A DNA stretch of 64,000 nucleotides. Origin: Siphonodentalium dalli. Lineage: Eukaryota; Mollusca; Scaphopoda; Gadilida; Siphonodentaliidae. The stretch covers positions 37,544,732 through 37,608,731 of the forward strand of contig CP136065.1 of NCBI GenBank assembly GCA_032622095.1. The letters are read 5' to 3'. Under the pieces are notes generated by a model. The model was not told where the DNA came from and did not search any database. It saw only the letters and a list, made by a program, of their open reading frames with translations. How positions within the stretch are numbered: position 1 is the first letter of the stretch; the number at the start of each line of letters is the position of its first letter. A program made the translations under genes and the position numbers. This document shows positions 11,412 through 22,290 of this stretch, in pieces.

Positions 11412-13250
11412 GTCGCAATTATATACGAATTTAGTGACGAGGTTAATCAATTTCGTATAGAATTTAGTGACGAGGTTAATCAATTTCGTATAGAATTTAG
11501 TGACGAGGTTAATCAATTTCGTATAGAATTTAGTGACGAGGTTAATCAATTTCGTATAGAATTTAGTGACGAGGTTAATCAATTTCGTATAGAATTTAGT
11601 GACGAGGTTAATCAATTTCGTATAGAATTTAGTGACGAGGTTAATCAATTTCGTATAGAATTTAGTGACGAGGTTAATCAATTTCGTATATAATTTAGTG
11701 ACGAGGTTAATCAATTTCGTATAGAATTTAGTGACGAGGTTAATCAATTTCGTATAGAATTTATTGACGAGGTTAATCAATTTCGTATAGAATTTAGTGA
11801 CGAGGTTAATCAATTTCGTATAGAATTTAGTGACGAGGTTAATCAATTTCGTATAGAATTTAGTGACGAGGTTAATCAATTTCGTATAGAATTTATTGAC
11901 GAGGTTAATCAATTTCGTATATAATTTAGTGACGAGGTTAATCAATTTCGTATAGAATTGAGTGACGAGGTTAATCAATTTCGTATAGAATTTAGTGACG
12001 AGGTTAATCAATTTCGTATAGAATTTAGTTACGAGGTTAATCAATTTCGTATATAATTTAGTGACGAGGTTAATCAATTTCGTATAGAATTTAGTGACGA
12101 GGTTAATCAATTTCGTATATAATTTAGTGACGAGGTTAATCAATTTCGTATAGAATTTAGTGACGAGGTTAATCAATTTCGTATATAATTTAATGACGAG
12201 GTTAATCGATTTCGTATATAATTTAGTGACGAGGTTAATCAATTTCGTATAGAATTTATTGACGAGGTTAATCAATTTCGTATATAATTTAGTGACGAGG
12301 TTAATCAATTTCGTATATAATTGAGTGACGAGGTTAATCAATTTCGTATATAATTTAGTGACGAGGTTAATCAATTTCGTATAGAATTTAGTGACGAGGT
12401 TAATCAATTTCGTATATAATTTAGTGACGAGGTTAATCAATTTCGTATAGAATTTAGTGACGAGGTTAATCAATTTCGTATAGAATTTAGTGACGAGGTT
12501 AATCAATTTCGTATAGATTTAGTGACGAGGTTAATCAATTTCGTATATAATTTAATGACGAGGTTAATCAATTTCGTATATAATTTAGTGACGAGGTTAA
12601 TCAATTTCGTATAGAATTTAGTGACGAGGTTAATCAATTTCGTATAGAATTTAGTGACGAGGTTAATCAATTTCGTATATAATTTATTGACGAGGTTAAT
12701 CAATTTCGTATATAATTTAGTGACGAGGTTAATCAATTTCGTATAGAATTGAGTGACGAGGTTAATCAATTTCGTATATAATTTAGTGACGAGGTTAATC
12801 AATTTCGTATAGAATTTAGTGACGAGGTTAATCAATTTCGTATAGAATTTAGTGACGAGGTTAATCAATTTCGTATATAATTTAGTGACGAGGTTAATCA
12901 ATTTCGTATAGAATTTAGTGACGAGGTTAATCAATTTCGTATAGAATTTAGTGACGAGGTTAATCAATTTCGTATATAATTTAATGACGAGGTTAATCAA
13001 TTTCGTATATAATTTAGTGACGATGTTAATCAATTTCGTATAGAATTTAGTGACGATGTTAATCAATTTCGTATAGAATTTAGTGACGAGGTTAATCAAT
13101 TTCGTATATAATTTAGTGACGAGGTTAATCAATTTCGTATAGAATTTAGTGACGAGGTTAATCAATTTCGTATAGAATTTAGTGACGAGGTTAATCAATT
13201 TCGTATAGAATTTAGTGACGATGTTAATCAATTTCGTATATAATTGCGAC
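11412..13250. repeat. 33-bp minisatellite (~55 copies) bounded by 18-bp inverted repeats
   Basis: The unit, readable as ATTTAGTGACGAGGTTAATC plus AATTTCGTATAGA, is 33 bp and repeats about 55 times with single-base variants. Common ones are TATAGAA/TATATAA, TTAGTG/TTATTG/TTGAGTG/TTAATG and GAGG/GATG. The array is bounded by GTCGCAATTATATACGAA (11412-11429) and its exact reverse complement (13233-13250). Because 33 is a multiple of three, one minus-strand frame stays open through every variant except a one-base deletion near 12,516, giving apparent proteins of 410 and 242 residues with period KLINLVTKFYT. I regard these as artefacts of periodicity. The plus-strand frame is broken by TAA in the TATATAA variant. 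Confidence 0.9.
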
Positions 13251-13637
13251 GTATTTATATCACATAATCACATTTTAGCCAGGTAAAACGATCTCGAAAT
13301 GGCTGGGGCTAAAAAAAAATTAATATTGATTTCCTTATCTCAACCAAAGAGGAAGTAAAGACACCTTCAAGAAAAATATAGAGTTCTATTTAAATATGTC
13401 TTTTCAAGTTGACAAAATTGTTCAACCACCCTTATCACCATGTCTACCTGATAGTCAGCTCTAAATAACGCAACACAAATTAAATATTTTAATTCTAATT
13501 AACATAATACAGTTCCGGTACCGACATCGATATCATTGCGCCAAAGCTTTTACGTCAATGCGCGTGCCGATAGTACACGTGTGTCTTACTAAAATGTGAG
13601 AAAACTGTGTGAAGATATGAGATAATGTCTATATAGT
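13251..13637. other. No supported feature
   Basis: AT-rich sequence between the 33-bp array and the trinucleotide repeat. The phrase TATCACATAATCACA at about 13,257 also occurs near 10,565, but this may be chance. Confidence 0.4.
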
Positions 13638-13878
13638 ACTGATGTTGTTGATGATGATGATGATGATGATGATGCTGATGATGATGATGATGATGATGCT
13701 GATGATGATGATGATGTTGATGATTATGATGATGACGACGGTGACGATCATGATGATGGTGATTTTGATAATGATAAAAATGATGATGATGACGTAGACG
13801 ATGACGACACTGATGACGATAATACTACCAATGGGGATGACGACAATGACGATGATGATAATGGTGATGGCGATATTG
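13638..13878 (+). repeat. (GAT)n / (ATG)n trinucleotide microsatellite
   Basis: An imperfect GAT repeat of about 240 bp has interspersed GCT, GAC and GGT triplets. The minus-strand open frame through it encodes only isoleucine/valine-rich sequence and is not a gene. Confidence 0.9.
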
Positions 13879-13999
13879 TGATGCTTATATGTCTGTTTTG
13901 TTCCGTATATTGGGTGTAGTTTAGTCATGGTATGGATCTAATTCGCATGTTACACAATTTCAGGGTTCGCGCTGCCACTTGCCAATAGCTAAAATAATT

Positions 14000-14530
14000 C
14001 ACATTTGGCAAAATATATTTTCATTTGGCAAAAGTTTTGGCAAGTCACTTTTTAATTCCTCAAGACAGTTAACAAACAGTAGTCAATCAATACCATTCAT
14101 TTCAGGAAACTCTAACAATTTTGTTATATTAGTGGTGTTTTTGTGGTTTAGGAAAAGTTAACACATCTATTAAGATGCAGTTAATCTGATGGCATTTAGT
14201 ATGGATGGGTGGAGGGGTTACTCGTTTTTAGTGTGGTAGTGTTTCCATAGCTAACTTCTTATGGTGTGCCCTTCTGACGAAGCAACCTGCTATCATTTTA
14301 TTGTTCCGTGATTGGTTTATTGTTGTATATGATAAACCACAATAGAGATGCGAGTATAATAATTAACTAACTGATTTTCTGTCGATATCAAAAGTCATTC
14401 AAACCGCGAGTGTCGAAATATAAGACTTAATGTTGCAGAAAATGGTACTATCAGGGATAGCATTTGACAAATTCTAAAACAAATTTGGCAAAAAATATTT
14501 TCATTTGGCAAATTATTTGGCAACTGTAAA
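14000..14530 (+). repeat. Direct repeat pair of ATTTGGCAAA clusters
   Basis: About 14,003-14,048 and 14,481-14,525 are alike. Each has ATTTGGCAAA, then ATATTTTCATTTGGCAAA, then a further TTTGGCAA. The copies lie about 478 bp apart in the same orientation. No function is evident. Confidence 0.5.
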
Positions 14531-14589
14531 TTTTGGTCCAGTGCGGACGCTTTTACACATATTGTGTCTGAGTTATAAACCATCACATT

Positions 14590-15300
14590 CGATTGACGAC
14601 ATGCATGATAGCGTGAATGGCCGCGGACACACGTACCACAGTAGCGATGGCATCGTAGGTGTGCCAATTTATTATGGTGGAGTTTTGTGACAATTTGTTG
14701 TCATAATTAATATGCCAAGCCATGTCGCCCTCTGCACATTCGCACAGTGAGTCTACCAAGCTCTACCAGCGACGGTCGATCTCTCAATGATGTATCTACC
14801 TGAATGCCTTGTCGATGTTGATCTTTACTCAACACGCAGTGTTATATTTTGCATGCTAAGTCCACTTGATAATTTAATGAATAACCCATCTCAACAGCCA
14901 TGATTGATCTTACTAATGAAATTAATATAAGTAGATAAACATGCATGCTTTGAGATCATATAAAAAAAAACGTACCACAATAATGATATGTGAGTCAATG
15001 AGGAATTACAACCAGGCCAACGGTCAAACACAATTCTGGACGATCTATCGTGCAATTATATATATCGTCGTGAATACAATTTAGCAAAACGTAATGAGTA
15101 GAGATCAACCTTTGTGAAAAGCAATGGTTAATTGGTCCAGTCGACTCATTGTGCGGAAAACCAGCGGTAGACATGGATAGCTATGGCACAGAATTATGAC
15201 GGACCAATTGTCACCAAACTCCACCATAATAAATTGTCACACATACTATGCCATCGCTACTGTGGTACGCGTGTCCGCAGCCAATGTCGTTGCTGTGTGA
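14590..15300. mobile_element. Foldback element with ~110-bp imperfect arms
   Basis: The segment 14,590-14,717 includes ACCACAGTAGCGATGGCATC, AATTTATTATGGTGGAGTTT and TTGTCATAATTAAT. It is the imperfect reverse complement of 15,183-15,290, which has AAACTCCACCATAATAAATT and GCCATCGCTACTGTGGTACG. Weaker inverted similarity continues inward (GCACAGTGAGTC at about 14,742 against GACTCATTGTGC at about 15,144). The loop is about 430 bp. This is the structure of a small non-autonomous DNA element. Confidence 0.6.
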
Positions 15301-15894
15301 CATTTCTACGGGCGCAACTTGTCATCACGCTCTGGTTGTATGTAACCAGTGTCATACGAGTTTGTTGCTGTCTGCATAATTGCACCGAATTCTAGTTACA
15401 CGTGACCAAAATGCGGTCAACAATTTCCAAGGACATCGATGGTCCTATTGCATGATGTGAGATATGTGCTCAGCTATTAATTTCAACAACAAAAAAACAA
15501 TCCGATAGGATAACACACTTACCATTATGCTAACACGGTCATTCTCACATTTCATAAACCGGTTCATGATGACTGTATCCCAGGTCAACAAACGAATTTT
15601 ATGTTGAGGAATGTGTTGAATATGTCTGATAGAACAAAGAAGGCCAACATTACACAAGTGAATGACCTAGATTGTTCTCGTTTCGCTGTGTATACAATTA
15701 AAGTGATATGAAACACTCCGGTATGGTGATAAAATATAAATGGAGAAATAGTATTGTTCAGAGTAGTTATTTTTACAAATATTATATCTAAATTGACAAC
15801 ACACACCGTCATTCTTATATATTAATTAAATGCAGTGACTATCGGTGGCGAAATCGTTTTCGTTAGTTTATCGCTGATAGAAGCGTCCCGATTC
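15301..15894. other. No supported feature
   Basis: AT-rich sequence. The phrase GAAACACTCCGGT (about 15,709) recurs near 34,557 and, as GAAACACTCCGCC, near 45,483, so part of this stretch may be a fragment of a dispersed repeat. Confidence 0.35.
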
Positions 15895-16085
15895 GAGTAG
15901 TAAATATTTACAATTTAGCGTAGTTCAGACAATGTTTTCTATGGAGTGGTACGGTCGATTTGCTTCAGATTTTCGGTGATGTTAGTAGAATGTTACATTC
16001 CTCCAGTTGGCACAGCACCTGCATACTAACTTACCAGTTTCTCGCACCGAACAAGTACAAAATATGTTTTTAATAAATGCACGTG
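15895..16085 (+). repeat. Dispersed repeat, inverted partner at 54,745-54,935
   Basis: The segment contains TTCAGACAATGTTTTCTATG, GAGTGGTACGGTCGATTT and GTTAGTAGAATGTTACATTC. Its reverse complement, with a few substitutions and a short indel, is at 54,745-54,935. The two copies are 39 kb apart in opposite orientation. Confidence 0.7.
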
Positions 16086-16774
16086 CTGGTGTCCTTAGCT
16101 CATATCGCAGATTAAATTCGTGAAAAGTTTTCCTTGCATACCGATATAACATTTCTCAGAGTTATGTTACCCTGCGGTGGACTAGATCGGTTGGTGTGCA
16201 AAAAAATGGTCATATTTCAAACATGTCGACTTACAGATTAGAATATGACCACATAGTGATGTGACAGATGAATTACTTTTAAACGTGCATCCGCTATAAA
16301 AATGGGTGACTAATGTTTAGCATAAACCTGCACTTAAGGCTCGTTCTGATTGGTCAGTGGCTTGCGTTCCCATGGATATATGGACAGCGTTTTGTGGTAC
16401 ATTTATATAGATATTCTGAGATGTAACAAACAAATCATGGGATAATCAATACTGCCAACTCCTCCAACTTTCAGAATGCTCATATTTCAAATCACATGCA
16501 AATTTGTCATTATCATACTATACTGATTTTAAGATAGAACAAAAATAAGTCATACTTGCAAAATTGTGACAGAGAGTTCTATAAAATATTCTAGATTATG
16601 ATGGATTCAAGTTGTGTTCTGTAATTATTCCACACCCTGCTGTCAGGTAAATTTAAACATGATATTGACTATCATTGATACATGCACTATAACTATCTTT
16701 ATTGTGATCTAAGTCTGATAAAAAACCGACAATTATCCAGACATCGCCAGAAGCTCGGATCGTTGACGTTATAT
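16086..16774. other. No supported feature
   Basis: AT-rich sequence upstream of the LINE fragment. I see no coding similarity. Confidence 0.4.
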
Positions 16775-17058
16775 AAGTTATCGGAAAGGTGGGCGATGAA
16801 CTGCATTACCTCATAGAGTGTATTACATTTGACACAGAACGCGAGGCTCTATTTCCAATTTTTAATAAATCACTCTATTCTTTATTGAAACTGAGAACAA
16901 TTTTACAAAATTCTCGACCATCAGTCATGAAAAGAACTTGTCGTTTCCTTAAATACATTCAACAGACCGTTGGAACCTCTCCTGTTAGCCAACGGACGGA
17001 CCAGGCTGGCAACCTGTCAATCTGCCATATCATACAGTTCTATATACTAGTTTGTTAA
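16775..17058 (+). pseudogene. C-terminal fragment of a non-LTR retrotransposon polyprotein
   Basis: The frame reads GDELHYLIEC then FNKSLYSLLKL and MKRTCRFLKYI. Many LINE ORF2 proteins end with a (I)GDExHYLFxC zinc-knuckle-like block, a short acidic/aromatic stretch and a basic FxxFI helix, so this matches the extreme C-terminus. The first Cys pair expected upstream is missing and the frame is closed by a TAA at about 16,774-16,776, so the copy is 5'-truncated, as is usual for LINEs. In vivo the product would be the end of a reverse transcriptase/endonuclease polyprotein. No catalytic residues remain, so it is inactive. I cannot assign a clade. Confidence 0.6.
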
Positions 17059-18140
17059 ATCCTATGCCATGCGCCGACAAGTGGGTCCCTATATAAGCGG
17101 AAAAAGACTAATCAAATTGTCAAATTTAGCCAGTGCCAACAACTTGGTCTACTCCACTACCCCCCAAGAATCGAGACTCCACTTCTCCGCGCGTGGCTAA
17201 GGATAGGTATTGTTTATTGTCATTCAGTTTTGTTTGTTTTTTCTTTTCTTCGTACCATGTATATCTTGGTTGGAAGATTAAACATATCTATCTCTTTGGA
17301 AACGTCAACTGGAAGGAGTTCGGACTTGTGGTATACAACAATATGTATTCAATGGCTGGTATTCCATTGAATACATGTGTCTCACTTCGACGGATGTGAA
17401 TAGAGTATGGAATAACATATGCGAGAGGTGTTAGAGGAAACATGTTATACACAAAAAAATTAATGCGATCGCTGCATGGGCGCTAATATGACGCTATCTC
17501 CCTTGATTTTTGGGTTAGGGGGCACCCGCGTCACTGTTGCTACGCTCCCGGTCCCGGAAGTGAATGCCAAGTCGAGACACTGGGCAGATACCGGCACACC
17601 AACCGGAAGGACTTATTACCGCATGTTTCGTCATGGCGTTAGATGAACAGCTATCCTCCCAAGGTTGATGTGTTTTGTTAGACAATAACCTGCTATGTGG
17701 TTAATTCGTTAATGAACCAGACACGAGGTAAACACATTATGAGTAATAGAGATAATTAAGTAAAAAACAAACAAAGGTAAGCTTTAAGAAAATAAGAGGC
17801 TGAGAACGTGCGCTTCGTCTGCTACTTTGTTCCGCCGGGATGAGCGTGTGAAGCCGATTACTGAAAGCAGTTCAGTGTTAATTTAATCGCCGGGGATGAG
17901 CTCGCAATTCAAAGTGATCAACTTTCTCACGATACAAATCAACCGAGAGAGACATGCACATATCGCCATTAACCCTGTATTTCTTTACTGAATTTATTTT
18001 CACATTCACTTACATGTATATATATAAAAGCATTCATTGGAATGGTATATTATGCATTTGGAAGGATGTTCGTGAAATATAAGCAGACGGCATACAGATG
18101 AACAGATCATACATACAAGGATTCCTATTCATAGGTGGGA
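17059..18140. other. Probable LINE 3' flank, then unannotated sequence
   Basis: Sequence just after the LINE coding remnant may be its 3' untranslated region, but I see no clear tail. A GC-richer patch at 17,500-17,660 and another at 17,800-17,930 show no gene or RNA that I recognise. Confidence 0.3.
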
Positions 18141-18147
18141 CGTGATC

Positions 18148-18186
18148 AGATAATAAGTGCAACACATTATCTGAAAATTTCATAGG
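18148..18186. repeat. Degraded copy of the AGATAATAAG hairpin family
   Basis: TCAGATAATAAGTGCAACAC is followed by ATTATCTGAAAATTTC. It resembles the hairpin at 20,185-20,232 but has lost most of the stem. A third relative starts near 40,049. Confidence 0.45.
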
Positions 18187-18259
18187 GAAACTACTCGTCA
18201 ATGAGTATTTAGTAAAAATAATTATTAATATATCAGAATAGAGTAACAATAAAGTTAAT

Positions 18260-18970
18260 TATCCTTAATACGGGATACGCTCGCATAGGTGGCAAAATTG
18301 CTTGCGAAATGTTCATGGTATTTTTTATAGCTTCGGAATTCTGATTTTGAAATTATAAAATATGTGACTTCGATTGTTTTGTCGAATACTAGAACAATGC
18401 AATGACACGAGTGATTGATACTTGATATATATTTGAACGATAATTTCGAACATATATCAGTTGTATATACGCAAAATGTAAACTGTGGGCATATGTGATT
18501 ACTCAGATCGAAGAGACACCAGTGACAGCCCTGCCACTACCGTATCAATTGTCTATGCACTACGGAGAACACTCTCTTACGGCATGGGATATTTAAGCGA
18601 CAACACATGAGTGGGGTATGATCTCAGCTTTAATGCGACATTATATACAAGCTTGTCCTGCAGATAGCCCAAACGCACTTAACCAATTTATACCAGAGCC
18701 TCAGCTCTGACGAGAAGCCAACGTAGAGAAACGCTGAAGAAATACTGCTGTACAGCGCAGGGCATTATGAGCATGGCCAAACGAGCTACGGTGCGATTCG
18801 GAGCAAACGCCTAAGACGTGATATGAGGCGCCCTAAGCATTAAGCACACACGGCCAACAGGGAGAAGCCCAACGAGTGCGACGCAGAAAAGGCAGGAGAG
18901 ACCACTAGGCAGCCCAACTCCCTGTCAGCAGGCTAAGCACCGGCCTGGTAAGATCACACTCGAGCAGAGC
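18260..18970. other. GC-richer unassigned sequence
   Basis: From about 18,690 to 18,965 the composition is visibly GC-richer than the surroundings. No frame shows a domain, and I see no rRNA or tRNA signature. Confidence 0.3.
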
Positions 18971-19250
18971 AGATTCAGATTCAGATTCAGATGTTTATTA
19001 TGCCTTTCGTCGCATTTGACATAACAGGCGATTCAATTTCAAACAGTGTACATAATATAAATGTGAGGTGACATAATATACATACACAATACACACAATA
19101 TAGGTTGGAGTTATTAGTGTACTACATGTACTTGGTATATTGATTGAGGGTATAGCTATCAGATGTGGTGTTTAAAGTAAGTGGGTCGGGGTGTTGTGGG
19201 AGTCAACTGTCTTTTAACACGACTATTTTAGATATTTTTTTCCATATATA
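18971..19250 (-). mobile_element. 3' end of a LINE on the minus strand
   Basis: Read on the minus strand the segment ends AATAAACATCTGAATC with further CTGAAT repeats (18,971-18,992). A/T-rich 3' UTR followed by a short hexamer repeat is typical of CR1/L2-like non-LTR retrotransposon ends. No coding part was recognised, so it is a heavily 5'-truncated copy. Confidence 0.5.
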
Positions 19251-19945
19251 ATGGAATATGCCGACCGTTACCGTTACCGTTACCCCTGGCATCACACAAC
19301 AATGAATATGGCGTGCCACTCCGCGACGCCGAACAATGCGGGGCATGGAGTTCCAAGGGGGAGGGAGGGATCGCGACACGTAGGATTTAAGAATGACTTA
19401 CTTTTTCAGTCACCGGAACGAGGCAGAATTCCGGGCGGATGTAAAATGCGGACTTTAAGTTCTGCTGATACGGAACGGATCATACCGAAAACCGGAATGT
19501 CTGCCGGATGACATGGATCGGAAAACCACATAAATCACCCCGAACCTTATCGGCCCTGGGTGCATTAGTGGGAAATTATGTATTTCCATGTATGATATGA
19601 AAGCGAGTCACTTCTTAAAATCCATAGGCGCATGAGAAGTCCATCCCGACACTAATAAATATATGAATACAAAACAGTCTGTTTCGTACAGGGTCGTGGG
19701 TCGAGAGTCTTTGTTGTGGCACGTCCGACTACTTTGCACCTCAGATGTAATTTGTCCAAACAGATATCTCAATTATTTAGAAATTCCCAAATAACACCCC
19801 CTATGTATGGTTATAAAATTCCGAATTAATTGCCATGTCAGTGTAAAATTTTAACCGAAAACAGGAAAATATTCTTTGTCTAAATATTTTACAATATTGA
19901 TTGGAAAATAAAATTATCAGAACATTCTCAATCTATTTTAGTTTA
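19251..19945. other. No supported feature
   Basis: An 86-codon frame at 19,251-19,511 has no recognisable motif. The remainder is AT-rich. Confidence 0.35.
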
Positions 19946-20050
19946 GAAATTTCCAACTGTTGTGGATTATGTGATGAAATTGCCAACTGTTGTGGATTAT
20001 GTGATGAAATTTCCAACTGTTGTGGATTATGTGATGAAATTTCCGAGTGT
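19946..20050 (+). repeat. 30-bp tandem repeat, about 3.3 copies
   Basis: TGTTGTGGATTATGTGATGA plus AATTTCCAAC is repeated three times almost perfectly, followed by a degenerate partial copy. Confidence 0.85.
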
Positions 20051-20184
20051 TGAAAATATTGTCATAATATGGGGGAGACATATCACTAACCGCTCCCATG
20101 TCGCCACGTCCCTGCGTATTATATGCGTTAGTTGTTTTTCAATACAAAATATTCATTGGTGAGCAGAGTTCCCTTCTGCAGTTC

Positions 20185-20232
20185 TCAGATAATAAGTTCA
20201 ACAAACAACCGTTTGTTGAACTCATTATCTGA
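20185..20232. repeat. 22-bp-stem, 4-nt-loop hairpin
   Basis: The arm TCAGATAATAAGTTCAACAA AC (20,185-20,206) pairs with 20,211-20,232 with one mismatch around the loop AACC. Weaker relatives at 18,148 and 40,049 suggest a small dispersed family. It could be the core of a MITE. Nothing indicates that it is an expressed RNA. Confidence 0.7.
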
Positions 20233-20689
20233 ACATTTCACACAAATAAAAAGTAATCCTTCTGCACTTGTTTTATCAATTCCATTATATCTATGGTCTG
20301 CTCATTTTTCCCGGATACCCCTCTGTGTGAACGATAGCCCATTCCATATTCCAATATTATACTATTATAAAACTGGGTGGAAGATTCAATTTAATAAAGA
20401 AATGGTTAAAGCTGATCGAAGAATCTTCTACGTATATATGTACTGCCGAGGGAAGATAAAACTCATCATCGACCATAATTATTCTATTCTCGAATTGTCG
20501 GTTTCATTCGACAGCGCCATTGTATTGAGTCTATTGACTGAGGAGGTGGGTTTGCTTTCTTCACACCGTGACCTATCCCGTGTATAATGATGATACATTG
20601 GCATTTATACACGAGGTATAGGTGATGCACATAGGCGTACAAACATCCGCATTGTATCGTTAATCTATTAAAGATGTCCCATCCCATTA

Positions 20690-21064
20690 GATTCCAAGAA
20701 AGTGTTTTATTCCGAATTTATTTAGATCGACCCTGTAGAATTTAGAAACCCATTCATGATATGTTTTCGCTATGACACAAGGGACATAACAGAGCTCGTT
20801 CACTTGGCTTGAACAGCTGGAACACGCTGACATTGAATAAAATGTGTATACAATATTGCGCATATTAGAGTGCCAACTCACCACCGACTTCATACATACG
20901 CGATATAGCTGTGTACATTGTTTTTGTTTTGTTTTTGTTTTTTGTTTACACCAATTATGTAAATACATGTACTTCTATTTCGTATACCTCCAGTTCCAAA
21001 ATATGGACGGAGGGAATAAACTATTGATTGATTAATTGATTGATTGTTTGATTGATTGATTGAT
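20690..21064 (+). mobile_element. 3' end of a non-LTR retrotransposon with (ATTG)n tail
   Basis: ACGGAGGGAATAAACTATTG is followed by imperfect (ATTG)n to about 21,064. AATAAA-like sequence plus a tetranucleotide tail is typical of CR1/L2-type LINE 3' ends. The upstream 300 bp, including a T-rich tract near 20,920, is probably 3' UTR. No coding remnant was recognised, so the left limit is arbitrary. Confidence 0.5.
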
Positions 21065-21974
21065 GATATATCGACTTTCTGATCGGGCTGGAGTAATTGC
21101 AATTAATTATTTTTACTTTATTGAAAGTCGTGTGTAGTTGACACCTATAAGTGATTACAAATAATTGCATTTAATTCCTTCAGATAAGTTGATATAACAG
21201 TAATTGCACAATTACATATGTAGGTTTTTTTCAGTCATATTGACATAACATGAGGTTAGTGAATACTGTTACAAACTTTGCATTCTTCTACATGTATATG
21301 ATATATTTCTACAGCACTGTAACCGAGATCCTAGTTGCAAGCAAAGTGACGATGAAGCTAACGAGAACTTGTTGGTGCTATAATGACCACACAGATTAAC
21401 TGGTGCTACTTCTGTGCCACAATATCTAGAAGCCTCAGCCATAGCATCAAACTGTCTTAGAAAGTTTGAGAAGGGGGAGTTTCACCAGGCTGTGGCTTAT
21501 CTTACCTCTCTATAACAGTTGAATGGTCGTCTCCTACAAAGAGCGTTTCTTATTTTAGCCAAACATTCTTACTCATACATCTGTATATATTTATTTTACT
21601 ATATTAATCGTGGCTAACTCCGAAGAAAATGAGGACGGTATATGGGGATCCCAGTTCGCCCATCCGTCCTCAGGTGTTAGCTTTTTCTCCATTCTAGAGT
21701 TATCCCTTTTAGTTCTGCTGCATCTCATTTATAGTATATAGACAGTCGTCACCGGGAGCAATTTCAAATGGGAATATATCCGCTCATTACTGTTCTCATT
21801 TTCCATTCTAGAGTTAGGGTGGATACACACATGCATGTAATGTCTGTATGTAAAATACATGTATTTTACATGGTCACACCAATCATTGATAGCATTAATC
21901 GCCTGTCCGCGATCGTTCCATTTCAACAGGCGAGACCAGTGAGTAGTTATAAGCCAAAATCAAACTAACTGTTA
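21065..21974. other. No supported gene; short shared motifs
   Basis: The 15-mer TCCATTCTAGAGTTA occurs at about 21,687 and 21,801. A 25-bp segment at 21,817-21,841 (GGGTGGATACACACATGCAT plus GTAAT) recurs exactly, inverted, at about 26,682-26,706. No frame has a recognisable domain. Confidence 0.35.
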
Positions 21975-22290
21975 TCAAGAGATTTCAGGCCAGTCATAAA
22001 CATGTCTTTTTTCATGGGTGCCGAAATGAATAAATCCTGTCTGATATCTGTTGCTGTTTTTTACGAGTTTTAGTTCATTTCGAAAAGTGGATTTGAGTCT
22101 GTCGATTTTATACTTGATTTGTTTCTCGTCATTTCTTGGAAACAGGGTCATCCAAAATAAAAATAAATGTGTAGACTTTTGAAGCTCTTTTAGGACGATT
22201 GTGATACATGAGTGTTTAATGCTCCACACACTGACTCCCAATTTAATCTCGTCCAGCAAAACCCGAACGGCTCTCTGGCTCCATATTTTG
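21975..22290 (-). pseudogene. Degenerate MADF-domain coding fragment
   Basis: The minus-strand frame reads VRVLLDEIK, then VWSIKH, then VLKELQ, then KQIKYKIDRLKSTFRNELK. The order and spacing fit the MADF domain, a DNA-binding, Myb/SANT-like domain with a start like LIELY..P.LW.I, then a middle helix, then VKKKI..LR..FR.ELKKV. The basic third block is the clearest match. The usual end (GxGxDDxYxPxLWYF) is not recognisable, and there is no start codon in frame before the domain, so the copy looks degraded. MADF proteins occur as host regulators and as companions of PIF/Harbinger transposons. No transposase was seen nearby. Moderate confidence for the domain, none for the function. Confidence 0.5.

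Noticed and set aside
11274-13231. Two long minus-strand open frames of 410 and 242 codons as protein genes
   Set aside because: They are products of a 33-bp tandem repeat (a multiple of three) that cannot close a frame lacking a stop in the unit. The composition is a monotonous 11-residue period.
13629-13928. Ile/Val-rich 99-codon minus-strand frame as a membrane protein
   Set aside because: It is the translation of a (GAT)n microsatellite.
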